Assembly (NCBI GenBank): GCA_003255065.1
Contig: QAOA01006583.1
Location: forward strand, 1 to 64,000
From: Cercis canadensis
Taxonomy: Eukaryota; Streptophyta; Magnoliopsida; Fabales; Fabaceae
Direction: 5' to 3'
DNA: 64,000 bases
The notes below the pieces were generated by a model. It saw only the letters and a program-made list of their open reading frames with translations, was not told where the DNA came from and did not search any database. The position numbers and the translations under genes are program-made. Position 1 is the first letter of the stretch. Each line of letters opens with the position of its first letter. Positions 35,341 to 46,481 of the stretch are shown one piece after another.

Positions 35341-35358
35341 TGGCGCCGTTGCCGGGGA
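35341..35358 (+). other. Gypsy primer-binding site (tRNA-Asp)
   Basis: TGGCGCCGTTGCCGGGGA, six bases after the LTR, is complementary to the 3' end of plant tRNA-Asp, the primer used by many Athila-type elements. Confidence 0.88.
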
Positions 35359-35466
35359 CTAATTTGTTATCACTATCGATACTCAGTAATCTTAATTTTA
35401 ATCTAGTCGTTTACAGTTCACAAATTTACTTAAGTGTTTACCTTCTGACACTTGTAGGAGTTTTCT

Positions 35467-36600
35467 TTGTGTATGAGAAAATTTGGAAGTAGTTCTCTTA
35501 TTCCTCTTGACTCTGAGATAGAAAAGACCTGTCGAAGGAATAGAAAGGCGAGAAGAGAGTCTACCAGAGTTGTGACAGACACAATGGCAGAAGAAAACCA
35601 TCCAAAGGCACTCCGTGATTATGCTTTACCTTCCATTACGGATACCAATTCGGGTATAAGGCGACCGGCTATTGAAGCAAACTCTTTTGAGATTAAACCA
35701 GCTGTCATCCATATGGTCCAGTCAACCTCGTTTAGTGGATTAGCAAGTGAAGACCCTCATGCTCATCTTTCCGGGTTCGTGGAGATCTACGATACTTTTA
35801 AGCACAACGGGGTTGGCAATGATGTTATTCGCCTCCGCTTATTTCCTTTCTCATTACGGGATGAAGCCAAGGCTTGGCTTCAAGCATTGCCAATAGGGAC
35901 CATTACCACATGGGATATTTTGGCTCATAAATTCTTAGCCAAATTTTTCCCACCAGCTAAGACCGCCAAGCTCCGAAATGACATTGCAACATTTTATCAA
36001 TTGGAGAATGAGTCACTTCAGGAGGCATGGGAAAGGTACAAGGAGTTACTTCGTAGATGCCCTCACCATGGACTACCTGACTGGTTGCAATTGCAGACTT
36101 TTTATAATGGGTTGCTAAATTCCACCAAGGCCCTAGTTGATGCCGCTGCTGGTGGATCTTTGATGAGAAAAACATATGAAGATGCCAATGACTTGTTAGA
36201 AGATATGGCTACCATGTCTATCAGTGGCCTACTGAGAGGTCCACTTCAAGAAAGGTGCTTGGGGTTCATGAGGTTGACGCCTTTACCACTTTATCTGCAA
36301 AAAATGACTAGCTAGCTAAGCAGTTGACTGTTCAGAATGTCAATGTCATCCAGTCACCTCCTGAAAACTGTGACCATTGTGGAGGTCCTCACATCAGTAC
36401 AGAGTGTCAGGTGGGCAATCCATTCTCTACTTCCCAGGCTGAGGAAGCAAATTATGTGGGAAATCAGAATCGGCAAAATAACCCCTACTCGAACACCTAT
36501 AATCCGGGGTGAAGGAATCATCCAATCTTCTCTTGGAATAACAACCAAAATTATGCTTAACCACCTGTGCAAGCAAAGGTTTCTTTGGAGGATGCTCTAG
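35467..36600 (+). pseudogene. Gypsy Gag, frameshifted
   Basis: A 282-codon open frame starting MCMRKFGSSS. An internal MAEE start may be the true one. It carries the Retrotrans_gag domain (HLSGFVEIYDTFKHNGVGND, DEAKAWLQALP, FFPPAKTAKLRNDI). A small indel around 36308 (ctagctagctaag) shifts the frame. Gag continues in the frame from 36324 with a zinc knuckle CDHCGGPHISTEC, then a TGA at about 36510 and a TAA near 36557, both where tryptophan and glutamine codons are expected. Confidence 0.87.
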
Positions 36601-37374
36601 CCCAGCTCACCATGAATACAAGTCAATTCATGGCTCAAACCGAGCCTCTATTCGTAACCTGGAAGTTCAAGTAGGACAGCTCTCCACCATGCTCAATACC
36701 AAACAGCAGGGGTCATTGCCCAGTGACACCGAGGTTAATCCCAAGGAACACATCAAGGCCATTACCCTTCGTAGTGGTAAGACCTTGGATGAATTCTCTG
36801 ACACTACCAAGAAGCCTCCGTGTAAGCCAGTTGAGCCTGAGGTGAAGGACACCACTGCAGTAGAGACTCCAATAGCACCTGTGGGGAAAACATCTAAATT
36901 GTTTCCAGACAATCCTCCCCCCTATGTTCTACCTCTACCATTCCCTCAGAGATTGCAAAAGAAAAAGCTGGACTCACAATTCTCTAAGTTTCTGGAAGTA
37001 TTCAAGAAGCTTCACATCAACATACCATTTGCTGATGCTCTTGAACAGATGCCCAGTTACGTAAAATTTATGAAGGATATACTGTCTAACAAGAGAAAGC
37101 TGGAAGACTTTGAGATTGTTGCACTTACTGAGGAGTGCAGCGCTATTCTTCAAAAGAAACTACCACCTAAATTAAAAGATCCAAGGAGTTTTACTATACC
37201 TTGTACTATTGGTAATTCTTTTTTCGGTAAAGCCCTTTGTGATTTAGGTGCCAGTATTAATTTGATGTCATTGTCTGTTTACAGGAAATTGGGTCTTGGA
37301 GAAGCGAAACCTACGACAGTCTTATTGCAGTTAGCTGACTGATCAATCAAATACCCCAGGGTATCATTGAAGAT
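36601..37374 (+). pseudogene. Gypsy Gag C-terminus and protease, broken
   Basis: From 36689 the frame reads LPSDTEVNPKEHIKAITLRS, a signature of the Athila Gag to protease linker, and reaches the aspartic-protease motif LCDLGASINLM near 37240. It stops at a TGA (37340-37342) where an arginine is expected after QLAD, and a one-base shift follows near 37361. The flap and C-terminal half (IILGRPFLATGRTLIDV) continue in the next frame. Confidence 0.86.
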
Positions 37375-39177
37375 GTGCTAGTCAAGGTGGGTAAGTTCAT
37401 CTTCCCTGCTGACTTTATTGTTCTGGACATGGAGGAAGATCAAGAAATCCCAATTATTCTTGGTCGACCATTCTTAGCTACTGGGAGGACTTTGATTGAC
37501 GTGCAAAAAGGACAGTTAATTCTACGGGTCCAAGATGAAGAAGTAGCATTCAATGTCTTCAAAGCCATGAAGTATCCCCTGGATGGTGATAGCTGCTTCA
37601 GACTTGACACCATTGATGAGTGCACCAGAGATTTTGTTAGAGCGACAAGTCCTATAGAACCGCTTGAGGCATGCCTGCAAGGGAGTTCCCATCCTGATGA
37701 TCCAGAGATTCGAGCATGTGTGAGTCAACTTGAGGCCACAGTTCCTATCTTTATCCACCGTCCCTTTGAAGAGCTAGGGCAAAGGGCCAGTAGACCAATG
37801 CCATCCATTAAAAAGCCACCGACTTTAGAGCTCAAACTGTTACCTAGGCATCTGAAGTATGGATTTCTGGGGGACTCATCTACTTTGTTGGTCATTCTTT
37901 CTACCTCGTTGACGACTAATCAGGAAGATAAGTTACTGAGAGTGCTTCGGGAGCACAAGAGCGCTATTGGGTGGTCCATTGCTGATATCAGAGGTATAAG
38001 CCCTTCTTTGTGCATGCACAAAATTTTGATGGAGGATAACTATCGACCTTCTGTGGATCACCAATGTCGATTGAACCCTAACATGAAAGAGGTAGTGAGA
38101 GCAGAAGTACTGAAGCTTCTTGATGCAAGGATTATCTATCCTATCTCCGATAGTACCTGGGTCAGTCCTGTGCAAGTGGTTCCTAAGAAAGGTGGGATGA
38201 CAGTGATAAAAAATGAGAAGAATGAGTTAATACCCACGAGGACTGTGACAGGGTGGCGAGTATGTATCGACTACAGGAAGCTCAACACAGCCACTCGAAA
38301 AGACTATTTTCCTTTTTCTTTCATCGATCAGATGCTCAACCGACTAGCTAGGCATCCTTACTATTGCTTCTTGGATGGGTATTCGGGCTATAATCAAATC
38401 TCCATCGCACTTGAAGACCAAGAGAAAACTACCTTCACCTGCCCGTATGGTACTTTCGCTTTCTGGCGCATGCCTTTTGAGTTATGCAACACACCGGCTA
38501 CTTTTCAGTGGTGTATGATGGTGATATTTTCTGATATGGTGGAGTGCTTCATCGAGGTTTTCATGGATGACTTCTCCATCTTTGGGGAGTCTTTTGACAC
38601 TTGCCTGGTCAATCTCTCATTAGTTCTCAAAAGGTGTGAGGAAACCAATCTGGTGCTAAACTGGGAAAAATGTCACTTCATGGTGACAGAGGGCATCATT
38701 TTGGGCCACAAAGTCTCTGCTGCTGGTGTTGAAGTGGATAGGGCGAAGATTGCCACCATTGAAAAATTACCTCCTCCTACCTCGGTCAAAGGTGTGAGAA
38801 GTTTTCTGGGGCATGTTGGGTTCTACAGGCAGTTTATTAAGGATTTCTCCAAGATCACAAAACCCCTATGTAATTTACTTCTTAAGGAGGTTGCCTTCCT
38901 ATTTGATGCAGATTGCTTAGTGGCATTTGAGGTTCTGAAAAAAGCCTTAATCTCTGCCCCTATTATTGTAGCTCTGGATTGGGATCTTCCTTTTGAGTTG
39001 ATGTGCGATGCTAGTGATTTCGCCATCGAGGCTGTTTTGGGACAGAGTCGGGATAAGAATTTTCATGTCATCTACTATGCAAGTCACACTCTTAATCCTG
39101 CACAAATGAACTATGCCACCACTAAAAAGGAGCAATTGGATGTGGTCATTCCTTTGATAAGTTCAGGTCGTACTTGA
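37375..39177 (+). pseudogene. Gypsy protease end, reverse transcriptase and RNase H
   Basis: A 600-codon open frame. After the protease C-terminus comes RT, with WVSPVQVVPKKGG, RVCIDYRKLN, FLDGYSGYNQI and the polymerase site FMDD at 38560-38571. Then LGHKVSAAGVEVD, SFLGHVGFYRQFIKDFS and RNase H (LMCDASDFAIEAVLGQ). The usual FGLCNAPATFQ reads FELCNTPATFQ and AVGAVLGQ reads AIEAVLGQ, both unusual. The frame is lost at about 39140-39177, where RNase H should continue ([16 protein letters not shown] is in the next frame). Confidence 0.9.
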
Positions 39178-39368
39178 TTGGCACCAAAACGATAGTCTTC
39201 ACTGACCACTCGGCTATCAAGTATCTGATTGAGAAGAAAGATGCAAAACCCAGACTCATTCGGTGGGTACTTCTACTTCAGGAGTTTGACCTTGAAATTA
39301 AAGATAAAAAAGGCAAAGAGAATGTGGTGGCGGATCACTTGTCTAGGCTAGAACCACATGAGCAGTAG
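39174..39368 (+). pseudogene. Gypsy RNase H C-terminus
   Basis: Continues RNase H in another frame: [30 protein letters not shown] and VADHLSRLE, ending in a TAG at 39366-39368. The polyprotein homology then continues past the stop ([16 protein letters not shown]) into integrase. Confidence 0.85.
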
Positions 39369-39530
39369 GCACCTTCCACTCCCCAAATTGATGATGCATT
39401 CCCTGATGAGCAGCTCTATCATATCCAAGCTGGACAATCCCCTTGGTTTGCAGATTTTGCAAATTTTCTAGCAACCAAGACACTTCCACCAGAGCAGACT
39501 AGTCACCAGCGGAAGAAGTTTTACTCTGAT

Positions 39531-40724
39531 GTGAAACACTATTTGTGGGATGACCCGTTTCTATACAAGCATTGTTCTGATCAGATCATCAGAAAGTCTG
39601 TTCCTGAAGCTGAGATGGATCATATTCTTCATCATTGCCATTCTTCAGAATATGGGGGTCATTTTGGAGCTAATCGTACTGCTGCCAAAATTCTTCAGTC
39701 GGGATTCTATTGGCCCACATTGTTCAAAGATGCTCATGTCTTTGTGTCCTCTTGTGACAGATGCCAACAGACGGAGAATATTTCTAACCGTCATGAGATG
39801 CCCCTGACCATTATCCTGGAAGTAGAACTTTTTGATGTATGGGGCATCAATTTCATTGGACCCTTCCCATCATCCTTCAATAACCAATACGTTCTAGTAG
39901 CAGTTGACTACTTCTCCAAATGGGTTGAGGCTGCTGCATTACCTACCAATGATTCTCGAGTGGTAGTGAACTTCCTCCGAAAGCATATTTTTACTCGTTT
40001 CGGAACCCTGAGAGCAATTATCAATGATGGGGGGAAGCATTTTTGCAATAAGCAGTTCGAGACTTTATTGGCCAAGTATGGGGTCAAGCATAAGGTAGTC
40101 ACTCTTTATCATCCTCAAACAAGTGGTCAAGTAGAGATTTCAAATAGGGAGTTGAAGTGGATCCTAGAAAAGACAGTGAATGCCAACAAAAAGGATTGGT
40201 CCAAAAAGCTTGATGATGCACTATGGGCGTATCGCATGACTTTCAAGACTCCGATTGGTATGTCCCCATACCGGTTAGTGTTTGGTAAGGCTTGCCATCT
40301 GCCTGTTGAGTTAGAACATCATGCTTACTGGGCCACCAAAAAGCTAAACTCTGATCTTCAAGTTGCGAGGGAGAAGCTCTGTCTTCAACTAAATGAAATG
40401 GACGAGTTTCGTCAGGGGGCTTACAAGAATGCCAAGATTTATAAAGAGCGGACAAAGAAATGGCATGACAAGCATATTAAGCATCGTGACTTTGCCCCTG
40501 GTCAACAAGTCCTCCTTTTCAACTCCCGTTTGAGGCTTTTCCCTGGAAAACTAAGATCTAGGTGGTCGGGACATTTTACTGTAGTTCAAGTATTCCCATA
40601 TGGAGCTGTGGAAATTCAAAGTCTGGACAGAAAGTTTAAAGTTAATGGTCAGCGACTCAAAAGCTACATTGATGGTGTGGTAGATTTACCTAAATCTTCC
40701 ATCATCCTTGAAAAACATAAGTGA
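39531..40724 (+). CDS. Gypsy integrase, open frame
   Basis: A 397-codon frame. It includes the zinc-binding H-H-C-C domain ([18 protein letters not shown] to SSCDRCQQ, about residues 34-80) and the catalytic core with D102 ([13 protein letters not shown]), D166 (INDGGKHF) and E202 (QVEISNRE), giving the D-x35-E spacing. The C-terminal segment ([20 protein letters not shown], then [12 protein letters not shown]) is the GPY/F-type module. No chromodomain was seen. Part of a polyprotein whose upstream frames are broken, so it is unlikely to be made. Confidence 0.9.
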   Translation: MKHYLWDDPFLYKHCSDQIIRKSVPEAEMDHILHHCHSSEYGGHFGANRTAAKILQSGFYWPTLFKDAHVFVSSCDRCQQTENISNRHEMPLTIILEVELFDVWGINFIGPFPSSFNNQYVLVAVDYFSKWVEAAALPTNDSRVVVNFLRKHIFTRFGTLRAIINDGGKHFCNKQFETLLAKYGVKHKVVTLYHPQTSGQVEISNRELKWILEKTVNANKKDWSKKLDDALWAYRMTFKTPIGMSPYRLVFGKACHLPVELEHHAYWATKKLNSDLQVAREKLCLQLNEMDEFRQGAYKNAKIYKERTKKWHDKHIKHRDFAPGQQVLLFNSRLRLFPGKLRSRWSGHFTVVQVFPYGAVEIQSLDRKFKVNGQRLKSYIDGVVDLPKSSIILEKHK

Positions 40725-41051
40725 TCCTTTCAAGAAAGTCTAGCTAAAGACTATAAAATTAGCGCTTATTGGGCGGCAACCCAAGTGTTTTTGGCACATT
40801 CTCTTACTGTCATTTACGTTTCAAGTTTCATTTATTTTAATTTAGAAACATTTAGTTTCGTGTTTAATGTTTGTTTTCTTGTTATCTTACAAGGTACCAA
40901 CTCTAATTTCGGCAAAAAGATGCTTAATGGGGATCAAAGAGTGTGACAATGTCCTAACATGCTAGCTAGGACAGAGAGGAAGAGCTGCCACTCTCTCAAT
41001 TTGGCGCTATGGCGTTTGAAAAGCCTCCAAGAAGTGTTAAACCAAAGACTT

Positions 41052-41201
41052 GCAGCTGCGGCACCCATCATCTAGCGCTGCGGTGCCCGAAAGCACTCAT
41101 GGTACAGACTGGACAGCAGCTAGGCGCTGCGGCGCTCGACACCCCAAATTGGCCGAGACCCAGCGTTGCGGCGCTGCTCCATTGGCACTGCGGCGCCCGC
41201 A
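41052..41201 (+). repeat. GCGCTGCGGCGC array before the extra ORF
   Basis: Five imperfect copies of GCGCTGCGGCGC in about 150 bases. The motif is the exact reverse complement of GCGCCGCAGCGC, repeated in both LTRs (34160-34430 and 43948-44205). The array is a GC-rich island in an AT-rich element. Confidence 0.75.
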
Positions 41202-41289
41202 CTTGGCTCGCACAATTTTTGTTGGGCTTTTAAATTCCACACGACGCATATGGGCTTAAGAGGTTTGGCAGCAATTTTTCCTTACGACC

Positions 41290-42312
41290 ATGTCCACAAA
41301 CAAGCAAAAGACAACTCGAAGGACCACATCTTCGTCACCACAGACTTTTAACAAACATCGGTTCATCAGTCCAGAGGCATTCCAAAGGTACCAAGTTTCC
41401 GTAGCTCGGCGCTCTATAGTCCCAGAGCGGGGCATCGAGCTCTCTCGTACTGGTGATTATGTCGGCATTTACCGGAAGATTGCGCAGCGACGTTGGACGC
41501 ATTTTGTTAAACAGCCTGATGCTGTTGTGGTCGCTGTGGTTCGCGAATTCTATGCTAATGCGCCTGAGCGTGACCAAGACAAAGTTTTTGTGCGTGGCAA
41601 ACTCGTGCCTTTTAGCCGAGCAGCCATCAACCGCATTTATCAGCTACCACCTGTGAAGGACGATGCCTATCGTGCCCTTGTTGAGACCAACGACTGTGAT
41701 GTGGACGAGATCACGCGCCTTCTCTGCCGCCCCAGCACAGAATGGAAAATGTCCGGTGACCGAACCTTTTCCTTCCGCCAGGACACACTCGATACTGTGG
41801 GCAAAGCTTGGCTTCAGTTTCTGTCAACGAAACTTCTCCCCATCCGCCATCTCAATGACATGGTGGCTGATCGTGCCATCCTGCTCTATGCCATAGTAGC
41901 TGATTTACCCCTTGATGTGGGCCATATTATTCATGACAATATCCTTGACATCACCCGTGGGGCCACTACCGGTGGTTTAGCTCATCTGTCTTTGATCACC
42001 GAACTCTGTAAACAGGCAAGAGTTCAATGGAGCGCTAATGAAGAACTTTACGCCCCTCAATGCGCTCTCGATGATAACATCCTTTATGCTTTCAAGATTT
42101 GGAAATCTTCCTCCACAGAGCCAGCAAGTTCCTCACAACCTCTTCAGCAATGCCGACCCATTACTGCTATTGAGAGGTTTGATCGGATCGAGGCATACAT
42201 TCATGGCATCCACACTACTCTTGCTGCCATTCAGGGCACTCTCACTCAGCAGCAAGCTTTCCAGGACCAGGTCGACAGTTTCATGCAGTCACAGACCCAT
42301 GCACTGAGCTAG
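41290..42312 (+). CDS. Athila-type additional ORF (plant transposon protein domain)
   Basis: A 340-codon intact ORF starting MSTNKQKTTRRTT, in the position of the Athila extra (env-like) ORF downstream of integrase. The core (INRIYQLPPVKDDAYRALV, RPSTEWKMSGDRTFSF, KAWLQFLSTKLLPIRHL, VADRAILLYAIV) resembles the family annotated as putative plant transposon protein domain. I see no signal peptide and no clear membrane segment. The tail is Ser/Gln-rich (QQQAFQDQVDSFMQSQT). Function unknown. It is open while gag and protease of the same element are broken. Confidence 0.8.
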   Translation: MSTNKQKTTRRTTSSSPQTFNKHRFISPEAFQRYQVSVARRSIVPERGIELSRTGDYVGIYRKIAQRRWTHFVKQPDAVVVAVVREFYANAPERDQDKVFVRGKLVPFSRAAINRIYQLPPVKDDAYRALVETNDCDVDEITRLLCRPSTEWKMSGDRTFSFRQDTLDTVGKAWLQFLSTKLLPIRHLNDMVADRAILLYAIVADLPLDVGHIIHDNILDITRGATTGGLAHLSLITELCKQARVQWSANEELYAPQCALDDNILYAFKIWKSSSTEPASSSQPLQQCRPITAIERFDRIEAYIHGIHTTLAAIQGTLTQQQAFQDQVDSFMQSQTHALS

Positions 42313-43788
42313 TTAATGCGGCAGTGCACACTCGCCCCTAGGTCCATTCCCACCATGCCATCAAATCCAGCACCTCCAGCTTCGCATGAGGCCACATGAC
42401 CCACCGCTACCTCAAGGAAGTCTCATTCACCCTCTCTTTTAGTTATTTTGCACATTGGGGACAATGTTGTATTCTAAGTTTGGGGGTAGTGGGATTCTTA
42501 TCCCTTTATACTTTAGTTTTTTTTTTAGAATGTTTATGTATGCATTTCTATTTCCTGATCTTAGGATGTTAATTTTAATTCAAAAAAAAAAAACAAAAAC
42601 AAAAAAAAAATTCTGAAAACCTAAGGCCTATGATAAAATTGTTTTCTATTGATCACATCTTTAGAAAAATAATAGATGTTTGTGTGTCTGAGAACTCCAA
42701 AGCTTACTCTTGTTTGACTGAATCTCTGTGAATCACGAAGCACATAACCTTGCTTGCTTGAAGTTGACATTGTTGCATGACGATTATGTGAACTGAACTT
42801 TTTCAAGGTCTCTTGAACACTAGAACTTGCTTGATTGTCAGTCAAGGCGAAATCCTAGGCTACACAATGTTAGGGATATGATTTAGGCCATATTTGCTCA
42901 GCTTGGACCTTTCTAGCTAACCTTGGGAATGATCAAAGAATCCCTAGCACCCCCATTGAGCTTAAAGTAGTCTTTTCTTTATCACCCTTATTTACCTTAA
43001 CATTTGGATGAATATTTTTCTGTACCCTTCACTCAGAGCATTTCTTCAGTTAAAAGAGTATCTAGAGCTAAGAATTTTGGGAAGAATGAGTGAGAAAAGA
43101 AAAGAAAAATAGCAATATACCACCAAAGTCAATGAATTACAATCCTGCTGTACAAGAAATGAAATGTGCAATGAAAAAGGAAAGAAAGCCCATAAAAAGC
43201 ACAAAGCTCAGGATGTAGTAACCCAAAGTGAATACAAGTTGTTGGTGGATATCAAAACAGAGATGAAAATAAGTTTGGGGCAGTTAGAAGTGAAATAAAG
43301 AAGAGTGTTAGCTCGTGAATCTTGCTCTAACTGAAAAATAAGTGGAATGAGTGAACTAAGCCAGTCTGTCATCTTTTATCTTACCCTTCATCCAGCCACA
43401 TTACAGACCAAACAAAAGTCCTATTGATTCTCTATGTTGTTTAGCCTACATTAGTGGAGATTGGCATGAAAAGCAAGCATATGGTGCTCCAAAGAAATCA
43501 AAGTAGAGACTACCACTGCTATGAGTTTGCATAATCTGATTTAAATAGAAAGAGTAGAGTAAGCAAGGCTACTTCCACACACACACAAAATTACAGTTTA
43601 AAGTGAGTAGCTATTGGTTGAAATCAGATACATGCATGTCATCTTGATAATTTTCTAAAAGTTGTGGTCAATTAAATTCTCTGAGGCCTGTATGGAGAGT
43701 AAGAAAAGTTTACATTTCTTAGTGAATTCCTAAATCAGAATTTATTTTCTTTGCTCGAGGACTAGCAAATGTTAAGTTTGGGGGTATT
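42313..43788 (+). other. Gypsy 3' non-coding region with repeated polypurine-type motifs
   Basis: About 1.5 kb without a credible ORF. The motif aagtttgggg occurs three times: 42477-42486, about 43271 and 43773-43783. The last lies directly before the 3' LTR and is the polypurine tract for plus-strand synthesis. A long A-rich run is at 42582-42611. Confidence 0.7.
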
Positions 43789-45126
43789 TGTTGAGTGAGT
43801 TTTATACTCACTCTTTAGATGTCTTTTTGCAAAGTATTTGGTTGGTTTTTGAGGAATGATGGCTACTTATTATAAGTTTTATGTTAAATTGCAGAACTCA
43901 TCGACTAAAGTGAAGGAATGAAGTAAAGGGAGGATTTGGACAGAAAACCAGCGCTGTAGCCCTTGAAATCCAGCGTCACAACCCTTGGAGCATCAGAACG
44001 CATGAACTGGACAGCAAGCCAGTGCCGCAGCCCTTGAAATCCAGCGCCGCAGCGCTAAAGTACTGAAAATTTAGTCTCAGGCAGAGACTCAGCGCCGCAG
44101 CGCCCATGATCTAGCGCCGCAGCGCCAGTCTTCCAGCAACCCAACGCCGCAGCGCCCACAACAGCAATTCAAGCAGTGTTTCCAGCGCCCCTACGCAGGC
44201 TACTGATACACGTCACTCTATTTCTCTAGTTTTAGGGCTTTTCTTTAGTGGTATAAATAGGATATCTAGGGAATTAGAAAGGGGTTCTTTCTTAGACACT
44301 TTTGGAGGCAGAAAGGAGGCAAAGCAAGGATTGAAGGGAGGAGATGCAAAGCTGATTCAAACTTCAAACCAGAGTTTTTCCTCTTTTACCTTTGAATCAT
44401 GTCTTAATTTTATTCTTTCTTGTTCTCTTCATCTAGCATGAACTAATTCTCTTATCTAGGGGTACGATGTAGCCTAATTAGGACCAGCTGTAGTTTCTTA
44501 TGAAGTTAATTTCATTATTTATCTCTTCAATTTGAGTGTTTATCTCTTCTCTTAATGCTTCTGATTGTTTGGCCAATAATTAGATGAATTGTTAATCACA
44601 ATGAGACAGGAAGGAGAGTTGTGTGTCAAGTTCCTTGGGGTAAATGCCATGAGTTACATGGAGGATAGGAATATACCTCCATGGCTCATGTAACCAGTTA
44701 AAAAGATCCACAAAACTAAATGAATTCATAATTATTGTAACTCGTATAGGGATATACAGGGTTAGTAATTAAGGGATATTTACACTAGACCTTGGGAGAG
44801 GCTAGTGAATAAATTAGGGAATCTTGATTAGCAAGTAGGAAGATAAATTGGAGTTAATGGAATATGGAATGAAAGCTGTGAGTAATTATGGTGAAATTGG
44901 AACCCTAGGTGTTTCTCTCTTACTGAATCTATCATTTTTCTGGTTTACATTGTGTTGTTCTATTTTCAGTTGTTTCATTGAAATATCTCCATATCGATTG
45001 ATTAGATAAAGTTAAGGTTAACCCTCTTTCGATAGTTGGTACATTAGTCCTCGTGGGAACGATAAATTTATCTCATTTTATTACTTGCAAACGACAACGT
45101 ACACTTGCGTTGTAATTTTTACAACA
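43789..45126 (+). repeat. Gypsy 3' LTR
   Basis: 1338 bases, homologous to the 5' LTR along its length, with its own TATA box (44252-44260) and CAGCGCCGCAGC-type array (43948-44205). It ends acaaca before the target duplication. Confidence 0.92.
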
Positions 45127-45131
45127 AAAGG

Positions 45132-46184
45132 CAAGATTAACTAATAGTTTGGTTCAATATATTGTGGTCAATAAAAATGCTTTTTATTTATTATGAAAAA
45201 AATTATACTGAAATTTTTCCAAGGGTTTATATTGAACGAACAATCTTTTAGGAAGTAAAAATTTTATTTGAAAACCCTTTCTATCATGACAAACGGAGCC
45301 TAAGGCTTAGTTCTTGCTAATTACATGATCTACAGAAATTCTTGAAATGCATCCACTAATCAGGGATTTAGGTTGAAAGTGGGAAGCTTCCTTTACTTGT
45401 TCGGAAACTGAGAAATAAAAAATGGTTGAATGACATTATATTTGGTACTCTATTATCTTATCACCTAGACCTTAATTGGTTATAACAATGAATACTAGCA
45501 ATTCTGTTTTACTAATTATTAGTTGAATCAAATGGTTGCATGGGAATTTTAACATATAAAATTTACACCCAATAATTTTCTTTGAGGATTATCTGTTCTT
45601 GACTTAGTGTGAATGGTTGAGTTCAATGCTTGTTAAGTTTTTCATTGACATTAAACTTAGACAAGCACAGCTTGAAATAATGGTTGCTGATCTCTCATCT
45701 ATGCTGGTCATAAAGCTTCAAGGATATCGTCCCAGGATTTATCCCTCAGAAAGCTCTTGACATGGTAAGGAAGTTGATACCCGTTTCCATCCTTATTGCT
45801 CATTAACACTCATGGCTCATTTGATGGAGGGTTAAGCCTACTCACTCACTTTCCAAGAGGAATGCCTATGTTGATATCCTTGCTCAAATGGCAGCAATTG
45901 GGAGGCAATGCGTTGCTCAAATGGCTCATTCATGAGATGAAAATAATAAAGGTTTTTAACGCACATTTGATGAAGAGAACATTTCAAGTATATAAACTGA
46001 CTAGATTGTAAGCTTGCTTGAACCAGCTAATCCAGTTAGGAAACACCTAGCTGCGAAGCTAGGTTAAAAAGTTTATAGCGTAGCTTATAATAGAAGTAGA
46101 AATATGAAGGTGAAAAGGGTTTTGAAATTCTAAAGTCATAACATAATATTTGACCAATTGAACACGATTAATTAATAGGCATAA
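45132..46184. other. Non-coding sequence before U6
   Basis: No supported gene. A short part (45950-46020) matches 11040-11130 and shows that the U1/U6 duplication reaches back beyond the clearly aligned start. Confidence 0.4.
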
Positions 46185-46330
46185 AAAATTAAGTAGAGTT
46201 ATATGTGCAGTATATAAGATTTTCTGTACTTAAAGATATAGATTTCAATGACTAATCACCTATATATTAATATTATCACTTATTCACTGACCAATCCAAC
46301 CAAAAGAAGGTTTCAAATTCCGTCAAAAGC

Positions 46331-46397
46331 ACTCAAATTTCCGTCAAAGGCCTCCAACATTACATGGAATATTGGAAGCCTTTGAGGGAACTTGGAA
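46331..46397 (-). ncRNA. MIR477-like: miR477-like hairpin L6
   Basis: Arms 46333-46360 and 46367-46394, the L1/L2 type with a 6-base loop. The minus-strand 21-mer (46372-46392) is identical to those of L1 and L2, whereas the opposite arm differs at several positions (aatttccgtcaaagg, ccaacatt). Better retention of the mature-strand sequence than of the opposite arm is what a working miRNA would show. TATA box about 85 bases upstream. Confidence 0.63.
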
Positions 46398-46474
46398 ACT
46401 TCTCCCATTCATATATGACAATTCTTTGATGTTTATATCACTGCCTTACTATCAGAAACCACGTTTTGGTGGCC

Positions 46475-46481
46475 TTATATA
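46475..46481 (-). promoter_or_regulatory. TATA box of L6
   Basis: Minus strand TTTCTATATAAGGCC, one base changed from L1/L2, same spacing. Confidence 0.6.

Larger units (their letters stand above)
34001..45126 (+). mobile_element. Ty3/gypsy retrotransposon, Athila-like
   Basis: An 11.1 kb element with LTRs of 1334 and 1338 bases (TGTTG..CAACA ends), a 5-base target duplication aaagg (33996-34000 and 45127-45131), a tRNA-Asp type primer-binding site, gag, protease, RT, RNase H, integrase and a further ORF before a long 3' non-coding region. RT before integrase defines gypsy. The FMDD active site, protease-RT linker and extra ORF fit the Athila branch. In a 240-base LTR stretch I count about 4 differences, so insertion is fairly recent. 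Confidence 0.94.

Noticed and set aside
41009..41351. Overlapping short ORFs before the extra gypsy ORF
   Set aside because: They are produced by the GC-rich GCGCTGCGGCGC array in several frames and have no homology to retroelement proteins.
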